Shown here one piece after another: positions 1 to 9,337 of a DNA stretch of 48,649 nucleotides (positions are counted from its first letter, which is position 1; each line of letters starts with the position of its first letter). The notes beneath the pieces are model-generated. The model did no database searches and was not told where the DNA came from. It was given only the letters and a program-made list of their open reading frames with translations. The translations under genes and the position numbers were made by a program. The stretch comes from DATLNM01 sp035536775 (lineage in GTDB: Bacteria; Actinomycetota; CADDZG01; WHSQ01), in NCBI GenBank assembly GCA_035536775.1, contig DATLNM010000001.1:1-48649 (forward strand). Direction: 5' to 3'.

Positions 1-217
1 GATCTCGGGACCTGTTCCGTCGCCGGGGATGAGAGTGACTCTGTGAACTTTCTGTGACATGGAGACTCCCGCTCTAAGAGACCCCTTTAAAGAGGCCCTG
101 ACCTGCACGAAGACCGTTGAAGGCGGGCATAACCTACCTGATAGCCTTGGCGCTTCGATAAGGGAAAAAGCCCGCCAAGAGTGGCGGAAGGCTCCAGAGG
201 GAAAGGCATCCGCCTAT

Positions 218-1339
218 ATGAGCGCACCGGGCAAGGGACTCGAAGGGGTCGTGGCCGCAGAGACCGCCATCAGCGACATCGATGGCAAGGAAGGCGTCCT
301 CTCTTACGTCGGATACGACATCCACGACCTCGCGCCGAACGCCACGTTCGAGGACACCATCTATCTCCTCCACCACCTCGAGCTCCCGAACGCGGACCAG
401 CTCGAGGAGCTGAGGGCGCAGCTCGCCCAGGAGCGCGAGCCCAACGATTTCGTCATGCGGTTGATGCCGCATCTCGCAGAGAACTGTGCTCCGATGTCGA
501 TGCTCCGCACGGCGGTATCGGCGTCCTCGGCTAAGGACCCCGAGGGTTGGGACACATCGGCCGAGGCCAATTACCGCAAGGCGATCCGTCTGGTGGCCGT
601 GTTCCCCAGTCTGGTGGCGTATTACGACCGCCTCCGCAAGAACCTGCCGCTGGTCCCGCCTGACCAGAGCTTGTCGCAGGGAGCGAACTTCCTATGGATG
701 CTCAAGGGCGAGAAAGCCGACGAGGAGATCGCTCGCATCTTCGATGTCTGCCTGATCCTTCACGCCGATCACACGATGAACGCGTCGACGTTCGCAGCTC
801 GAGTGTGCGCCGCCACCCTGTCCGATATCCACTCCGCGATGACGGCCGCGATCGCAGCGCTGAAGGGTCCACTCCACGGCGGCGCGAACGAAGCGGTCAT
901 GAAGATGATCAAAGAGATCAAGGAGCCTTCCAAAGCCCGCGACTACACGCTGGCGAAGCTCCGCAACAAAGAGAAGGTCATGGGCTTTGGACACCGGGTC
1001 TACAGGACCGAGGACCCGCGGGCCACGCATCTCCGTCGGATGGCCAAGGAGCTCGCCGAGCAGACGGGCGACTCCACCAACTTCGAGATCTCCCAAGAGA
1101 TCGAGAAGGCCGTGATGGACGAGAAGGGGATCTACCCGAACGTCGACTTCTACGCCGCGTCGGTCTACGGATACATGCAGATCCCGACGGACCTCTTCAC
1201 GTGCGTCTTTGCGTGCAGCCGCGTCGCGGGATGGACCGCGCACGTTCGGGAGCAGTACGCCGATAACCGCCTCATCCGTCCCGACCACGAGTACGTCGGC
1301 CCCGAGCGGAGGAAGTTCATCCCTCTGAACGACCGTTAA
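218..1339 (+). CDS. gltA: citrate synthase (short type II / methylcitrate-synthase-like form)
   Basis: Condenses acetyl-CoA (or possibly propionyl-CoA) with oxaloacetate in the cytoplasm, the entry step of the TCA or methylcitrate cycle. With the start at 218 the protein has 373 residues, the usual length for the short bacterial form. The catalytic triad is visible: His185 in LHADHTMNAST, His220 in GPLHGGANE and Asp310 in NVDFYAA, plus the GFGHRVY substrate loop at 257-263. The frame stays open upstream to an ATG at 59, but those 53 residues do not resemble the family. The ATG at 218 follows a purine-rich GGGAAAGG with about 11 nt spacing. Citrate versus 2-methylcitrate specificity cannot be settled by eye; the propionyl-CoA genes elsewhere in the window keep the second option open. 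Confidence 0.93.
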   Translation: MSAPGKGLEGVVAAETAISDIDGKEGVLSYVGYDIHDLAPNATFEDTIYLLHHLELPNADQLEELRAQLAQEREPNDFVMRLMPHLAENCAPMSMLRTAVSASSAKDPEGWDTSAEANYRKAIRLVAVFPSLVAYYDRLRKNLPLVPPDQSLSQGANFLWMLKGEKADEEIARIFDVCLILHADHTMNASTFAARVCAATLSDIHSAMTAAIAALKGPLHGGANEAVMKMIKEIKEPSKARDYTLAKLRNKEKVMGFGHRVYRTEDPRATHLRRMAKELAEQTGDSTNFEISQEIEKAVMDEKGIYPNVDFYAASVYGYMQIPTDLFTCVFACSRVAGWTAHVREQYADNRLIRPDHEYVGPERRKFIPLNDR

Positions 1340-1367
1340 ACAGCCTTCCGGGGGTAAGGAAGCGCTC

Positions 1368-3809
1368 ATGCGTACCGCCGCCCTTGCCCTCGCCATGCTG
1401 TTGTTCGCCGGTACGGCGAACGCGCCCGTAGTCGCGCGACCTGCTGTTCCCGGACCGGCCGCGCCCCCCGCCGTCCTCGGTCGCGTGGTCCCCGGCGAGC
1501 TTCTGGTGAGGTTCGCCCCGGGTACCTCTCACTCAGCTCGGGAGGCCGTCGCCCGCACGATCGGAGCGCGGGGACGAGCACGGTTATCGACGCCGGGATG
1601 GGAGCTCATCCGCGTTGATCCCACGCTTCGCCTCTCTACCCTCGCTGATGCCGTGTTCGACCTCCCCATGGTGACTGCCGCGGAACCGAACGTCCTCTAC
1701 ACGCCCCGCGCCGAGCCCAACGACCCCGACTTCGTGCAGCAATGGGGCTACGACAACGAGGGCCAGACGGTCTCCGGGATCAGCGGAACCTTCGATGCCG
1801 ACATCGACGGGCCTGAAGCATGGGAGCTCGCGAGCAGCTCGCCGTCGGTCATCGTCGCCATGGTGGACACCGGTATCGACTACATGCATCCGGACCTGTC
1901 GGGACGCCTCTGGACGAATCCCGGCGAGTCGGGTGCCGGCAAGGAGACGAACGGCATCGACGACGATGCCAACGGCTATGTGGACGATTGGCGCGGCTGG
2001 GACTGGGTCGGTACCGATAACGCCCCCCAGGACACTGTGGGCCATGGAACTCACACCGCGGGGATCGTCGGGGCTCAAGGCAACAACCTGACCGGCGGTA
2101 CCGGAACCAGCTGGGATGTCGACCTGATGCCGTTGCGCGCCGCGGGCGAAGCAGGGGGAACGACGGCTGCGCTATCGCAGGCATTCGCGTACGCCTCAGC
2201 GAAGGGCGCGCGCGTTGTCAACGTCAGCCTCGGCGGGCCCTTCCGGTCCCAACTGATGGCGGACGCGATCGCGGCCGCCCCTCAGACATTGTTCGTGGCC
2301 GCCGCAGGCAATGGAGGAGATGACTCCGTCGCCGACGACAACGACTCCGGTAGTTTTCCCGAGTTCCCTTGCAACTATCCCAACGCGAACGTCCTCTGCG
2401 TCACTGCGACCGACCACAACGACTCAGTCCCGTTCTTTGCCAACTACGGAACAACGTCTGTCGACCTCGGCGCGCCCGGCCGCAACATCAGAAGCACGGT
2501 GCCACCGATCATCATCCGCCACCGAGAAACCTTCGAAAGCGACATCTCGGCGCGGTGGCTGACCGGTGGCACGAACAACGCGTGGGGACGAGCGATCGAC
2601 GCGACTGGTGGGGGATACCTCAGCGACAGCCCATCGGGCAATTACGCGTCGAACACCGATTCTTGGGCGCGCACCGCGAGCGCCATCGATATCTCCGGCG
2701 CGTACGGGTGCGAGCTGCGCTACGCCTTCAAACTCGAGACCGAAGCGGAAGATCGGTTCTTGGTGGAGGCGTCGGCAGATCTCAACGAGTGGACCCGCCT
2801 GCGAGCCTGGACGGGATCGACCGACGGTGAGTGGCATCAATCCGAGGAGGACCTCCTCGCGTTCGATGGAGCCTCGTCGGTTTACTTCAGGTTCCGGCTT
2901 ACGAGCAATCCTCTGATCAACATGGACGGTGCAGGCGTCGACGACGTCAGTGTTCACTGCATCGCAAACGCGCGCACGGAAGCCACCTCGGGTCATTTCG
3001 ACGGCACATCGATGTCGGCTCCATTCGTGGCTGGAACCGCTGCTCTCGGATGGGCGATAAGGCCGGCTGCGACGGTTGCCCAGATCCGGGATGCGTTGCT
3101 GCGTGGGGTGGATCCCAAACCCTCGCTTGCCGGTCGCACCGTGACCGGCGGACGACTCAATGCCTACGCCACGCTGTATCTCTTAGAGAACGGGTCGCTC
3201 CCTACCTCCACCACTGCGACGCCCACTGCGACACCGACCCCGATGAGCTCGACACCGCAGACCTCATCGCCGGAGCCCACTCCCCAGCCGACCCCTCCGG
3301 GGACACCAGTTCCGACCGGCGCGCCGTCGTCTTCGGCCACAGTGGCGAGCCCCTCGCCTTCCCCCAGCCCGTCCAGTGCACCGACCCCGCCCGCAACACC
3401 GTCGTCACCGACGCCATCACCGACGGCCACCCCAACCGAGGGCCCGTCGGTGACCCCGTCACCGACGCCCTCGGCTCCGCCCGAGGCGACGACTGTGGTC
3501 GAGATCTGGTTCTCGGTTAGCAAGACGCGCACCCGGGTCAAAGTCTCGGGGAACGTCGCCCCACCACACGGAGGTGATCTCGTGACGGTGACCCTGGCGC
3601 GCCGTCGCTCGGGCGGAGGATGGACACCAGTCGGATCGGATCTCGCGGTCTTACGCGCGGGGACGGACCTCGATGGCGACGGCGAACAGGAGAGCAGGTT
3701 CCAAGCACGTCTCCCCCGCGTCGACGGAACCCGCTGCCGGGTGAAGATAGTTTTCCGCGGTAACGGCGATCACCCGCTCGAAGAAGTGGCCCGACGCATC
3801 CGCTGCTAA
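1368..3809 (+). CDS. secreted S8 subtilisin-like serine protease with inserted jelly-roll and Cys-bracketed C-terminal domain
   Basis: 813-residue exported protease. Order: signal peptide 1-23, propeptide-like segment from about 42 (GELLVRF), S8 catalytic domain about 130-600, Thr/Ser/Pro-rich linker about 615-705, and a small beta domain 709-813. The catalytic triad is complete: Asp167 in MVDTG, His226 in GHGTH and Ser548 in GTSMSAPFVAG, with oxyanion Asn315 in AAAGNGG. About 150 residues (382-538) sit between the conserved S8 core and the Ser motif; they read as a beta-sandwich (jelly-roll) domain. The C-terminal domain ends in Cys790 and Cys813 and resembles that of the neighbouring TolB-like protein. 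The start follows AAGGAA, which lies in the right arm of a small hairpin (1345-1362) after the citrate synthase stop. Probable role is extracellular protein degradation; the substrate is unknown. Confidence 0.92.
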   Translation: MRTAALALAMLLFAGTANAPVVARPAVPGPAAPPAVLGRVVPGELLVRFAPGTSHSAREAVARTIGARGRARLSTPGWELIRVDPTLRLSTLADAVFDLPMVTAAEPNVLYTPRAEPNDPDFVQQWGYDNEGQTVSGISGTFDADIDGPEAWELASSSPSVIVAMVDTGIDYMHPDLSGRLWTNPGESGAGKETNGIDDDANGYVDDWRGWDWVGTDNAPQDTVGHGTHTAGIVGAQGNNLTGGTGTSWDVDLMPLRAAGEAGGTTAALSQAFAYASAKGARVVNVSLGGPFRSQLMADAIAAAPQTLFVAAAGNGGDDSVADDNDSGSFPEFPCNYPNANVLCVTATDHNDSVPFFANYGTTSVDLGAPGRNIRSTVPPIIIRHRETFESDISARWLTGGTNNAWGRAIDATGGGYLSDSPSGNYASNTDSWARTASAIDISGAYGCELRYAFKLETEAEDRFLVEASADLNEWTRLRAWTGSTDGEWHQSEEDLLAFDGASSVYFRFRLTSNPLINMDGAGVDDVSVHCIANARTEATSGHFDGTSMSAPFVAGTAALGWAIRPAATVAQIRDALLRGVDPKPSLAGRTVTGGRLNAYATLYLLENGSLPTSTTATPTATPTPMSSTPQTSSPEPTPQPTPPGTPVPTGAPSSSATVASPSPSPSPSSAPTPPATPSSPTPSPTATPTEGPSVTPSPTPSAPPEATTVVEIWFSVSKTRTRVKVSGNVAPPHGGDLVTVTLARRRSGGGWTPVGSDLAVLRAGTDLDGDGEQESRFQARLPRVDGTRCRVKIVFRGNGDHPLEEVARRIRC

Positions 3810-3826
3810 CTAGGACTACCCGCCGA

Positions 3827-5074
3827 TCAGCCGGCGGAGAACGACCTGCAGGGGAAGGTGATCTTTCCCGAGCTTCCCCGGTGATCAGAGTCGCCTGCGA
3901 ACGCAGCCGTCAGCCTGCATCGTCCCGTCTTGAAGCGTGGGAACCTCGCTCGTGCGAGGTTGTAGCGACCCACGGTGGCGGTCTTCGATGCGACCTCCTG
4001 AAAGCTGCCATCGACGCGACGGAACATCGTGAGCTCGACCGGCGCGCCTCTGTGCACCGGAACGACCTCTGCCATCGCCCGGGTCGCTCGCCGTGTGACG
4101 TGGACGTACGCGTAGGTCGCAGAGTCGGCGATGGTGGAGATCGAGCACGATTGACTCTGGCAAGGCTGCCACGCGATACCCGCCGGCGACTCCCGGGAAA
4201 GCACTGTGCTCGTGCCGGTCGCGGGATCCCACAAGCGCATCAACGTACCGTCGTCATCTATCCCCCAGGTCAGGATCTTGGTGCCGTCCGGAGCCCAGGA
4301 GAGACCGAAGATGTATTCACCAGTTGCCGCGGGATAGCTCCTTAGGTTCGTCCCATCGGCGTTGATGATCTCGAGGCGGAAATCAGACGCGGCTTCGATG
4401 GTCTGCTTCGAATGTGCATAAGCGACCTGGGTCCCGTCAGGGGAATAATCGGGCCAATCTTCTGAATCGGGGTCTGATGTCAACCGGGTAACACTCGTGG
4501 TTGCGAGATCGACCTCGTAGAGGTCGTGCTTCAGCCCACCTGCCAAACGGGCGAAGACGATGCTTGAGCCATCAGGTGCCCACGACAGTCGTCCGAACGC
4601 GATGTCGTGGGTCGAGGTCAACGAGCGCGCGCTGCTTCCGTCCAAGCCGCTAACCCAAACGTCTCCCCTGAACCTGTTGTCATAACGGACGAACGCGACC
4701 AATGTTCCGTCCGGTGACAGCTGCGGGAACTGCTCCTCACGGTCGGTCTGCGTGACGCGGGTAACGGCCGATCCATCGGGCGCCATCGTGAAGATGTCGG
4801 AGCTTCCCGGCGGGACGATCGCCTCGAAAACGATCTTTGAGCCGTCGGCCGAGAACGCCGGGTTGAGCTCCAAGACGTTGGGCGTGTGCGTGATGTTGGT
4901 CGCGAAGGTGCCGTCGGGATTCATCACGAAGATGTCCGGCTGATCGCCGGTGTACCTATCGAAGGCGATGAGGCCATTGCCCCCTGGATAAGCGCTTTCA
5001 GCGGGGGCCAGAGGAGCGAGGGCAAGGATGGCGGCGAGGGCCGCGGCCACATGGAGTCTTCGTCTGATCGTCAT
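3827..5074 (-). CDS. secreted TolB/PD40-type beta-propeller protein
   Basis: 415-residue exported protein with a signal peptide (1-28, ending near PAESA) and a propeller built from PD40/TolB-type repeats, recognisable by recurrent SPDGT/APDGS/SADGS turns at about 76, 121, 167, 211 and 261. After the propeller (about 30-305) comes a separate beta domain (320-415) with Cys386 and Cys409. The same domain ends the subtilase whose 3' end is only 17 nt away on the other strand. The frame is open to 5251, but the hydrophobic leader begins at Met 5074, so the shorter start is chosen; no strong Shine-Dalgarno sequence is visible. The fold suggests protein or glycan binding at the cell surface. No Tol-Pal partners are nearby, so a classical TolB role is unlikely. 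Confidence 0.85.
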   Translation of the reverse strand: MTIRRRLHVAAALAAILALAPLAPAESAYPGGNGLIAFDRYTGDQPDIFVMNPDGTFATNITHTPNVLELNPAFSADGSKIVFEAIVPPGSSDIFTMAPDGSAVTRVTQTDREEQFPQLSPDGTLVAFVRYDNRFRGDVWVSGLDGSSARSLTSTHDIAFGRLSWAPDGSSIVFARLAGGLKHDLYEVDLATTSVTRLTSDPDSEDWPDYSPDGTQVAYAHSKQTIEAASDFRLEIINADGTNLRSYPAATGEYIFGLSWAPDGTKILTWGIDDDGTLMRLWDPATGTSTVLSRESPAGIAWQPCQSQSCSISTIADSATYAYVHVTRRATRAMAEVVPVHRGAPVELTMFRRVDGSFQEVASKTATVGRYNLARARFPRFKTGRCRLTAAFAGDSDHRGSSGKITFPCRSFSAG

Positions 5075-5155
5075 TCGGCCAGAGGATAAGGAGTAGCGGA
5101 GGCCTCGTCGAACCGTCCAAGAGGCGAGTGTCGGGGCAACCATCGGAGGAACAAC

Positions 5156-6490
5156 ATGAAGTTGACGCGGCTCGTGGGCGTGGCAATGGCGGCATTGTTG
5201 TTGGCCGTCCCTGCGTGGGCCGGGCCATCTCAGGGCCCGGACGATCTCCATTCGGACAACATCAAGGAGCTGGCACGCTCGACGATCCGGACCGCCGAGG
5301 GCAACAACGCGGCGGGATCAGACATGGCGTTCCAGAAAGACCTTCTCGTCGCGGGGTCGTATCAGGGAACCGGATTCTTCAAGATCCTCAAAGGCGCGCC
5401 GTACATCAAGCAGATCGGTTTCCATCCGTGCCCGGGATCTCAGGGTGACGTGTCGGTCTACAAGGACCTCGTTTTCGTCTCGCTGAACGGCCCGCAGTCC
5501 GAGGGCAGCTGTCTCGATCCCGGCGGGCACCTCTCCGACGGCAAGGCCGGTGTCCGCATCCTCGACATCTCGAAGCCGGCGGCTCCCGTCCAGGTCGGTT
5601 TCGTGGAAACGGACTGCGGGTCGCATACACATGTCATCAACCCGATCGGGGACACGGTCTACGTCTATGTGATGTCGTATCCCCTTGGGGTCCCCTCAGA
5701 TACCTGCAACCCGGTGAGCCATCGCAAGGTCTCCATCATCGAGGTCCCCGTTGGTGCACCGCAAGACGCGGCGGTCACCGGCTTCCTCGACGTCTCGCCC
5801 GAGATCGGCTGTCATGACGTCACGATCTTTCCCGGTGGTGAGTACGCCGCTGCAGCATGTATCGGCGAGTCCCAGATCTGGGACATGAGTGATCCTGCGA
5901 TGCCTTCGATCGTGTCACGCATCGTCAACCCGTTGATCTCTATCCATCACGGAACGGGCGTGACTTGGGACGGCAAGTACCTGGCTATAGCCGACGAGTT
6001 CGCCGGATCTGTCACCGGAGAATGCCTCGGTCATCAACGCAGCCCAATGGGCGCCCTGTGGTTCTACGACATCTCCGATCCGACGCTTCCGGTACTCGCG
6101 GGCTACTACAACAGCCCGCGACGCGGTGATCCACAATCGGCCGACGAGGTTCAGTACATCGCATGTACGTCACACAACTTCAACATCCTTCCGACGAAGG
6201 AGGAGGGTCGATACCTCGCCGCGGTCGCGTACCGCGCGGCGGGGATGTCGATCGTTGATTTCAGCGACCCGATGAACCCGGTCGAGCTCGCGTACTACCA
6301 CCAGCTCGACGAAGGTCTGATCCCCGACCTGTGGGCGGCCTACTGGTACAACGGCCGCGTCTACACCAACGACAACGGGGCTAACCGTGGGCTAAGCGTG
6401 TACGAGCTCGGCGGCACGACTTCGCCGGCCGATATGTGGTTCTTCAAAGACCGCATGAACCCCCAGGTCCAGGACGCGGCCCTCCGCTGA
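5156..6490 (+). CDS. secreted LVIVD-repeat beta-propeller protein, copy 1
   Basis: 444 residues with a signal peptide (1-22, AVPAWA) and a GGAGG ribosome site 6 nt upstream. LVIVD-type repeats (pattern: hydrophobic-D-[IVF]-S-[DK]-P-x-x-P) occur at about 134, 240, 302 and 365. Conserved His/Cys positions are shared with the copies at 9604 and 17680: Cys92 in CPGSQ, His157 in GSHT, Cys219-His220 in GCHD, His264/265, Asp280-Glu281, and Cys337/His340 in CTSH. These fall at equivalent places in successive blades and could form a metal site; this is inference. LVIVD proteins are generally uncharacterised surface or secreted proteins. Divergent from the TolB-like gene across 81 nt. Confidence 0.85.
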   Translation: MKLTRLVGVAMAALLLAVPAWAGPSQGPDDLHSDNIKELARSTIRTAEGNNAAGSDMAFQKDLLVAGSYQGTGFFKILKGAPYIKQIGFHPCPGSQGDVSVYKDLVFVSLNGPQSEGSCLDPGGHLSDGKAGVRILDISKPAAPVQVGFVETDCGSHTHVINPIGDTVYVYVMSYPLGVPSDTCNPVSHRKVSIIEVPVGAPQDAAVTGFLDVSPEIGCHDVTIFPGGEYAAAACIGESQIWDMSDPAMPSIVSRIVNPLISIHHGTGVTWDGKYLAIADEFAGSVTGECLGHQRSPMGALWFYDISDPTLPVLAGYYNSPRRGDPQSADEVQYIACTSHNFNILPTKEEGRYLAAVAYRAAGMSIVDFSDPMNPVELAYYHQLDEGLIPDLWAAYWYNGRVYTNDNGANRGLSVYELGGTTSPADMWFFKDRMNPQVQDAALR

Positions 6491-6975
6491 GCGCCGATAG
6501 CCCGAAGGACGGGTCTACACCGGCGCTCGCGGCGCTCGCAGAGTCCGGCCTGGCCTTCGACGTGGTGCGTACCGAGCGCGCTACCAGCGCCGAAGAGAGC
6601 GCCGTGTTCCAGGGCATCGAGCTACATCAACTCCTCCGGACGATCGTGTTGCGGCGCGGTGATAACAACTACCTCTTCGTGCTCGTGCCCGGTGGCCGCG
6701 CGATCGACTGGCCGAAGCTGCGCGCGCACCTCGGGGTCTCGCGACTGTCTCTCCCGGACAAGGACGAGGCACAAGCGGCGACCGGCTACGAACGCGGAGC
6801 CATCACCCCGCTCGGCTCCTCGCGCGCGTGGCCCGTTATCGCGGATGCCTCGATCGACCCCGACACGACTGTAGCGATCGGTGGCGGCGCGCACGGAGTC
6901 AACCTTCACCTCCTAGCCCGCGAGCTCTTTACTTTCCTCGAGGCGGTCACAGCCGACATCACCAGGCCTGCGTAG
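6436..6975 (+). CDS. YbaK/ProRS-associated aminoacyl-tRNA deacylase-like protein
   Basis: Cytoplasmic protein of the YbaK/EbsC family, whose characterised members hydrolyse mischarged aminoacyl-tRNA in trans. The conserved core runs from about residue 28 (TPALAALAESG) to the end. It includes the ELHQLLRTIVLR helix-strand unit, where the usual catalytic-region Lys is Arg, and the glycine loop ITPLGSS. The only ATG in frame is at 6436, which makes the gene overlap the propeller gene by 55 nt and adds about 18 unconserved residues. A CTG at 6487 overlapping the upstream stop is an alternative, so the N-terminus is uncertain. Which tRNA it edits cannot be read from the sequence. Confidence 0.82.
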   Translation: MVLQRPHEPPGPGRGPPLSADSPKDGSTPALAALAESGLAFDVVRTERATSAEESAVFQGIELHQLLRTIVLRRGDNNYLFVLVPGGRAIDWPKLRAHLGVSRLSLPDKDEAQAATGYERGAITPLGSSRAWPVIADASIDPDTTVAIGGGAHGVNLHLLARELFTFLEAVTADITRPA

Positions 6976-7082
6976 CCACGCGCGCCCTCAACACTCCGAA
7001 GATGCTCGTGCCGAAGCGTCTGAGATAGCGTGACCTTCTGTTGACCCCTAGGCCCGGGGCCCCAACGATAGAGGGAGGCAGG

Positions 7083-8573
7083 ATGCGAAAGCTCTGCGTC
7101 GTCGCGCTGTGGGCAATGGTCATGGCCTCGGTCATCGGATCTCCCGCTCCCGCGGGGACCGCCCACGGCAAGTGGGACAAGCTCGGTCCGGCCTCCGCAA
7201 ACTTCGAGCAACCCGGCTTAGCACGGACCAGCGATGGCGTCCTTCACGCAGTCTGGGTTCGCGACAACGCGTCCGAGGAGACGAAGCGCGATCTCTTGCA
7301 TGCCGCGATCTCACCTGAAGGAACGATCGGCACCACCGAGACCATCCAAGCCGGATGGAACTTCATGTGGCCGACGGCCGATCTCGTGGTGACGAGCGAT
7401 GGGGGCCTGCGCGCGGTGTGGGCGGGACAGCGCTCGCTCGACTCAGCCGAGACGAACAAGCAGATGTCGACCGCCACTGCTCCCGCAGCGGGATCGCCAT
7501 GGACGCTGCAGACGGGCGACGTCACCCGAGGTCCGGGCGCCGGCGCATCGACCGTGGGTGCCGGCACGGGTCCTGCCGGCAGCGGCCCAGACCTTTTCTC
7601 GTGGGGCGCAACCCAGGGGGTATTCGTCCACCTGGGGACCGACTCCTCGACTCCCGATCACGACTACCACGCGCCACTAGGAGGATGTTGCGGATACGAC
7701 CCCGACATCGCCATCGATGCCGTGACGGGCAAGGCGTGGATCGCGTGGTACTCAAACGCCTCCGGTAACGAGGGCGTGTGGGCGCAGGAGGTGGACACCG
7801 CCACGGGCGCGCCGGTCGGCACCGCGCACCAGATGCCGGGTTCAGTCACCGCTTTCCAAGGCGAAGAGCTCAGCTCCCAGGAGATCCAGCGGACGCCGAT
7901 CATCGCCCGTGCTGGTGGCGGCATCTACGTCGCGTATTCGGCCGGTTATCCCTCTCAGACGAAGATCCGTCTGTGGTCCATCGGCCCCGATGGTCCAGCC
8001 ACGACGGCGGCGACGATCGCCAAGACATCGTCCTCAGGCCCCGAACTGTCGGCACCGGCACTGGCGACGGACGGTGGGCGGGTCTGGGTGCTGTGGGCGA
8101 AATCGGACAGCAGCGGTCGCCCACACGTTTACGCCCGGCGCTCGAACGCCGCGGTGAGCACGTTCGGTAGGACCGTGCACGCCGCGACACCGAAGACCGG
8201 GGAGTGCCCGTCCCTCTACACGATCAGCGCGAACGCGCAACCGTCGCGCGTCGATGTCGTCACCTCGCTGACCGCGGGCTGCGAAGCCGATATCGAGCTG
8301 TGGCACACGCAGCTCAATCCGGGACTGAGGATCGATTCCTCGCATGACTCCTTCACCGGAAAACAGAAGGTGACCTTCACCGTTACCGACGCGGGCGATC
8401 CCATCTCCGGCGCGACGGTGACGGTGGCCGGCAAGAACGGTACGACCGGGGCCGATGGAAAGGTGACGATCACGCTGGGGCCGTACCCGAGCCCCAAGAA
8501 GCTCATCGCAACAGCAACGTTGGATGGGTTCGTTAAAGACTCGACCGTGATCAAAGCGAAGCCGCCGGCGTAA
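7083..8573 (+). CDS. secreted sialidase/BNR-like propeller protein with C-terminal Ig-like domain
   Basis: 496-residue exported protein. The hydrophobic leader ends near AGTA (residue 21). The body (about 30-400) has repeated segments of the type 'LARTSDGVLHAVWV' and 'IAWYSN', typical of BNR/exo-sialidase-like propellers. Residues about 420-496 form an Ig-like or carboxypeptidase-regulatory-like domain (DPISGATVTVAGK). The frame opens at 7041, but ATG 7083 follows GGAGG with ideal spacing and begins the signal peptide. No clear catalytic Arg triad of sialidases was identified, so an enzymatic role is not claimed. Its TAA stop overlaps the next ATG by one base (TAATG), implying translational coupling to the membrane protein downstream. 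Confidence 0.78.
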   Translation: MRKLCVVALWAMVMASVIGSPAPAGTAHGKWDKLGPASANFEQPGLARTSDGVLHAVWVRDNASEETKRDLLHAAISPEGTIGTTETIQAGWNFMWPTADLVVTSDGGLRAVWAGQRSLDSAETNKQMSTATAPAAGSPWTLQTGDVTRGPGAGASTVGAGTGPAGSGPDLFSWGATQGVFVHLGTDSSTPDHDYHAPLGGCCGYDPDIAIDAVTGKAWIAWYSNASGNEGVWAQEVDTATGAPVGTAHQMPGSVTAFQGEELSSQEIQRTPIIARAGGGIYVAYSAGYPSQTKIRLWSIGPDGPATTAATIAKTSSSGPELSAPALATDGGRVWVLWAKSDSSGRPHVYARRSNAAVSTFGRTVHAATPKTGECPSLYTISANAQPSRVDVVTSLTAGCEADIELWHTQLNPGLRIDSSHDSFTGKQKVTFTVTDAGDPISGATVTVAGKNGTTGADGKVTITLGPYPSPKKLIATATLDGFVKDSTVIKAKPPA

Positions 8574-9337
8574 TGAACAAGACCTTAGATGAGCCCGGCG
8601 TAGGGCTTCATTCGTTCTACAGGCTGACGGGGGCGGCCGGGCTCGCGGGAGGTGTCCTCGCGATCGTTGCCAACGCGTTACACCCGCGGCAGAGTCCCGG
8701 GAAACTCGGGGACGTCAAGGACTTCATGTCGATCATCGACGGGTTCGCGTTATGGCGCCTCGTTCATTTGCTGATCATCACCTCGGTGCTGCTGTCGATG
8801 TTCGGACTCATCGGAATTGCGCGCGTTCTCACCGACGAGGGACGGTCGCCGTGGGCCAACCTGTGTCTGCCCCTAGGGGTCCTGATGGGAGCCGTCGCGG
8901 CCGTGTCGTTCGCGATCGACGGCTTCGTCATGGGCGGCGCTGCAGAGCAATGGGCACACAGTCATCTCGTGGAGGCGGTGGGGGATCATTTCCAGCCCCG
9001 TGCCGTAGCCATACACGAAGCACTACAACGCGCCGAGACACTGTCGCTTATCGATGGAGCGGTGTTCGCCGTCGCCATCATGGGTTTATTCGGAGCCGCT
9101 CAGCTTGTCTACGCGCTTGCACTTCTGAAGTCGGACGCGTTCCCAGGCTGGACGGGGGTCGTGGGACTGGTCGGCGGGCTTGGCGGCCTGCTATCCGGTT
9201 CGTTGATGTGGATGACGGGGGGATTCGACGTCTTCAACTTCCTGGTGCTGTTCACGCTGACTTCGGTTCTGTTCACGGCGTGGCTGATCGGGTGCTCACT
9301 CGTGCTCTACAAGCGCGGGGCGCCGGCGCCCTCTTAG
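8573..9337 (+). CDS. multi-pass membrane protein of unknown function
   Basis: 254 residues with about six or seven hydrophobic segments: near 20-37, 62-82, 92-112, 160-182, 188-212 and 218-246. A polar stretch at about 115-150 contains HFQPRA. The overall layout recalls small DUF4386-type membrane proteins, but I do not recognise a diagnostic motif. The start ATG lies in the stop of the upstream BNR-like gene (TAATG), so the two are probably made together; the secreted protein and the membrane protein may act as a pair. The TAG stop overlaps the stop codon of a small convergent gene. Confidence 0.75.
   Translation: MNKTLDEPGVGLHSFYRLTGAAGLAGGVLAIVANALHPRQSPGKLGDVKDFMSIIDGFALWRLVHLLIITSVLLSMFGLIGIARVLTDEGRSPWANLCLPLGVLMGAVAAVSFAIDGFVMGGAAEQWAHSHLVEAVGDHFQPRAVAIHEALQRAETLSLIDGAVFAVAIMGLFGAAQLVYALALLKSDAFPGWTGVVGLVGGLGGLLSGSLMWMTGGFDVFNFLVLFTLTSVLFTAWLIGCSLVLYKRGAPAPS

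Noticed and set aside
59..217. N-terminal extension of citrate synthase from the ATG at 59
   Set aside because: The 53 extra residues do not resemble the family and the ATG at 218 gives the normal length.
692..1396. Long minus-strand frame opposite citrate synthase
   Set aside because: Composition is a reverse shadow of a well-supported gene, with no recognisable domain.
7040..7071. TTGACC...GATAGA as a promoter for the BNR-like gene
   Set aside because: Spacer of 20 nt and poor -10 match; GC-rich spacer. Not distinguishable from chance.
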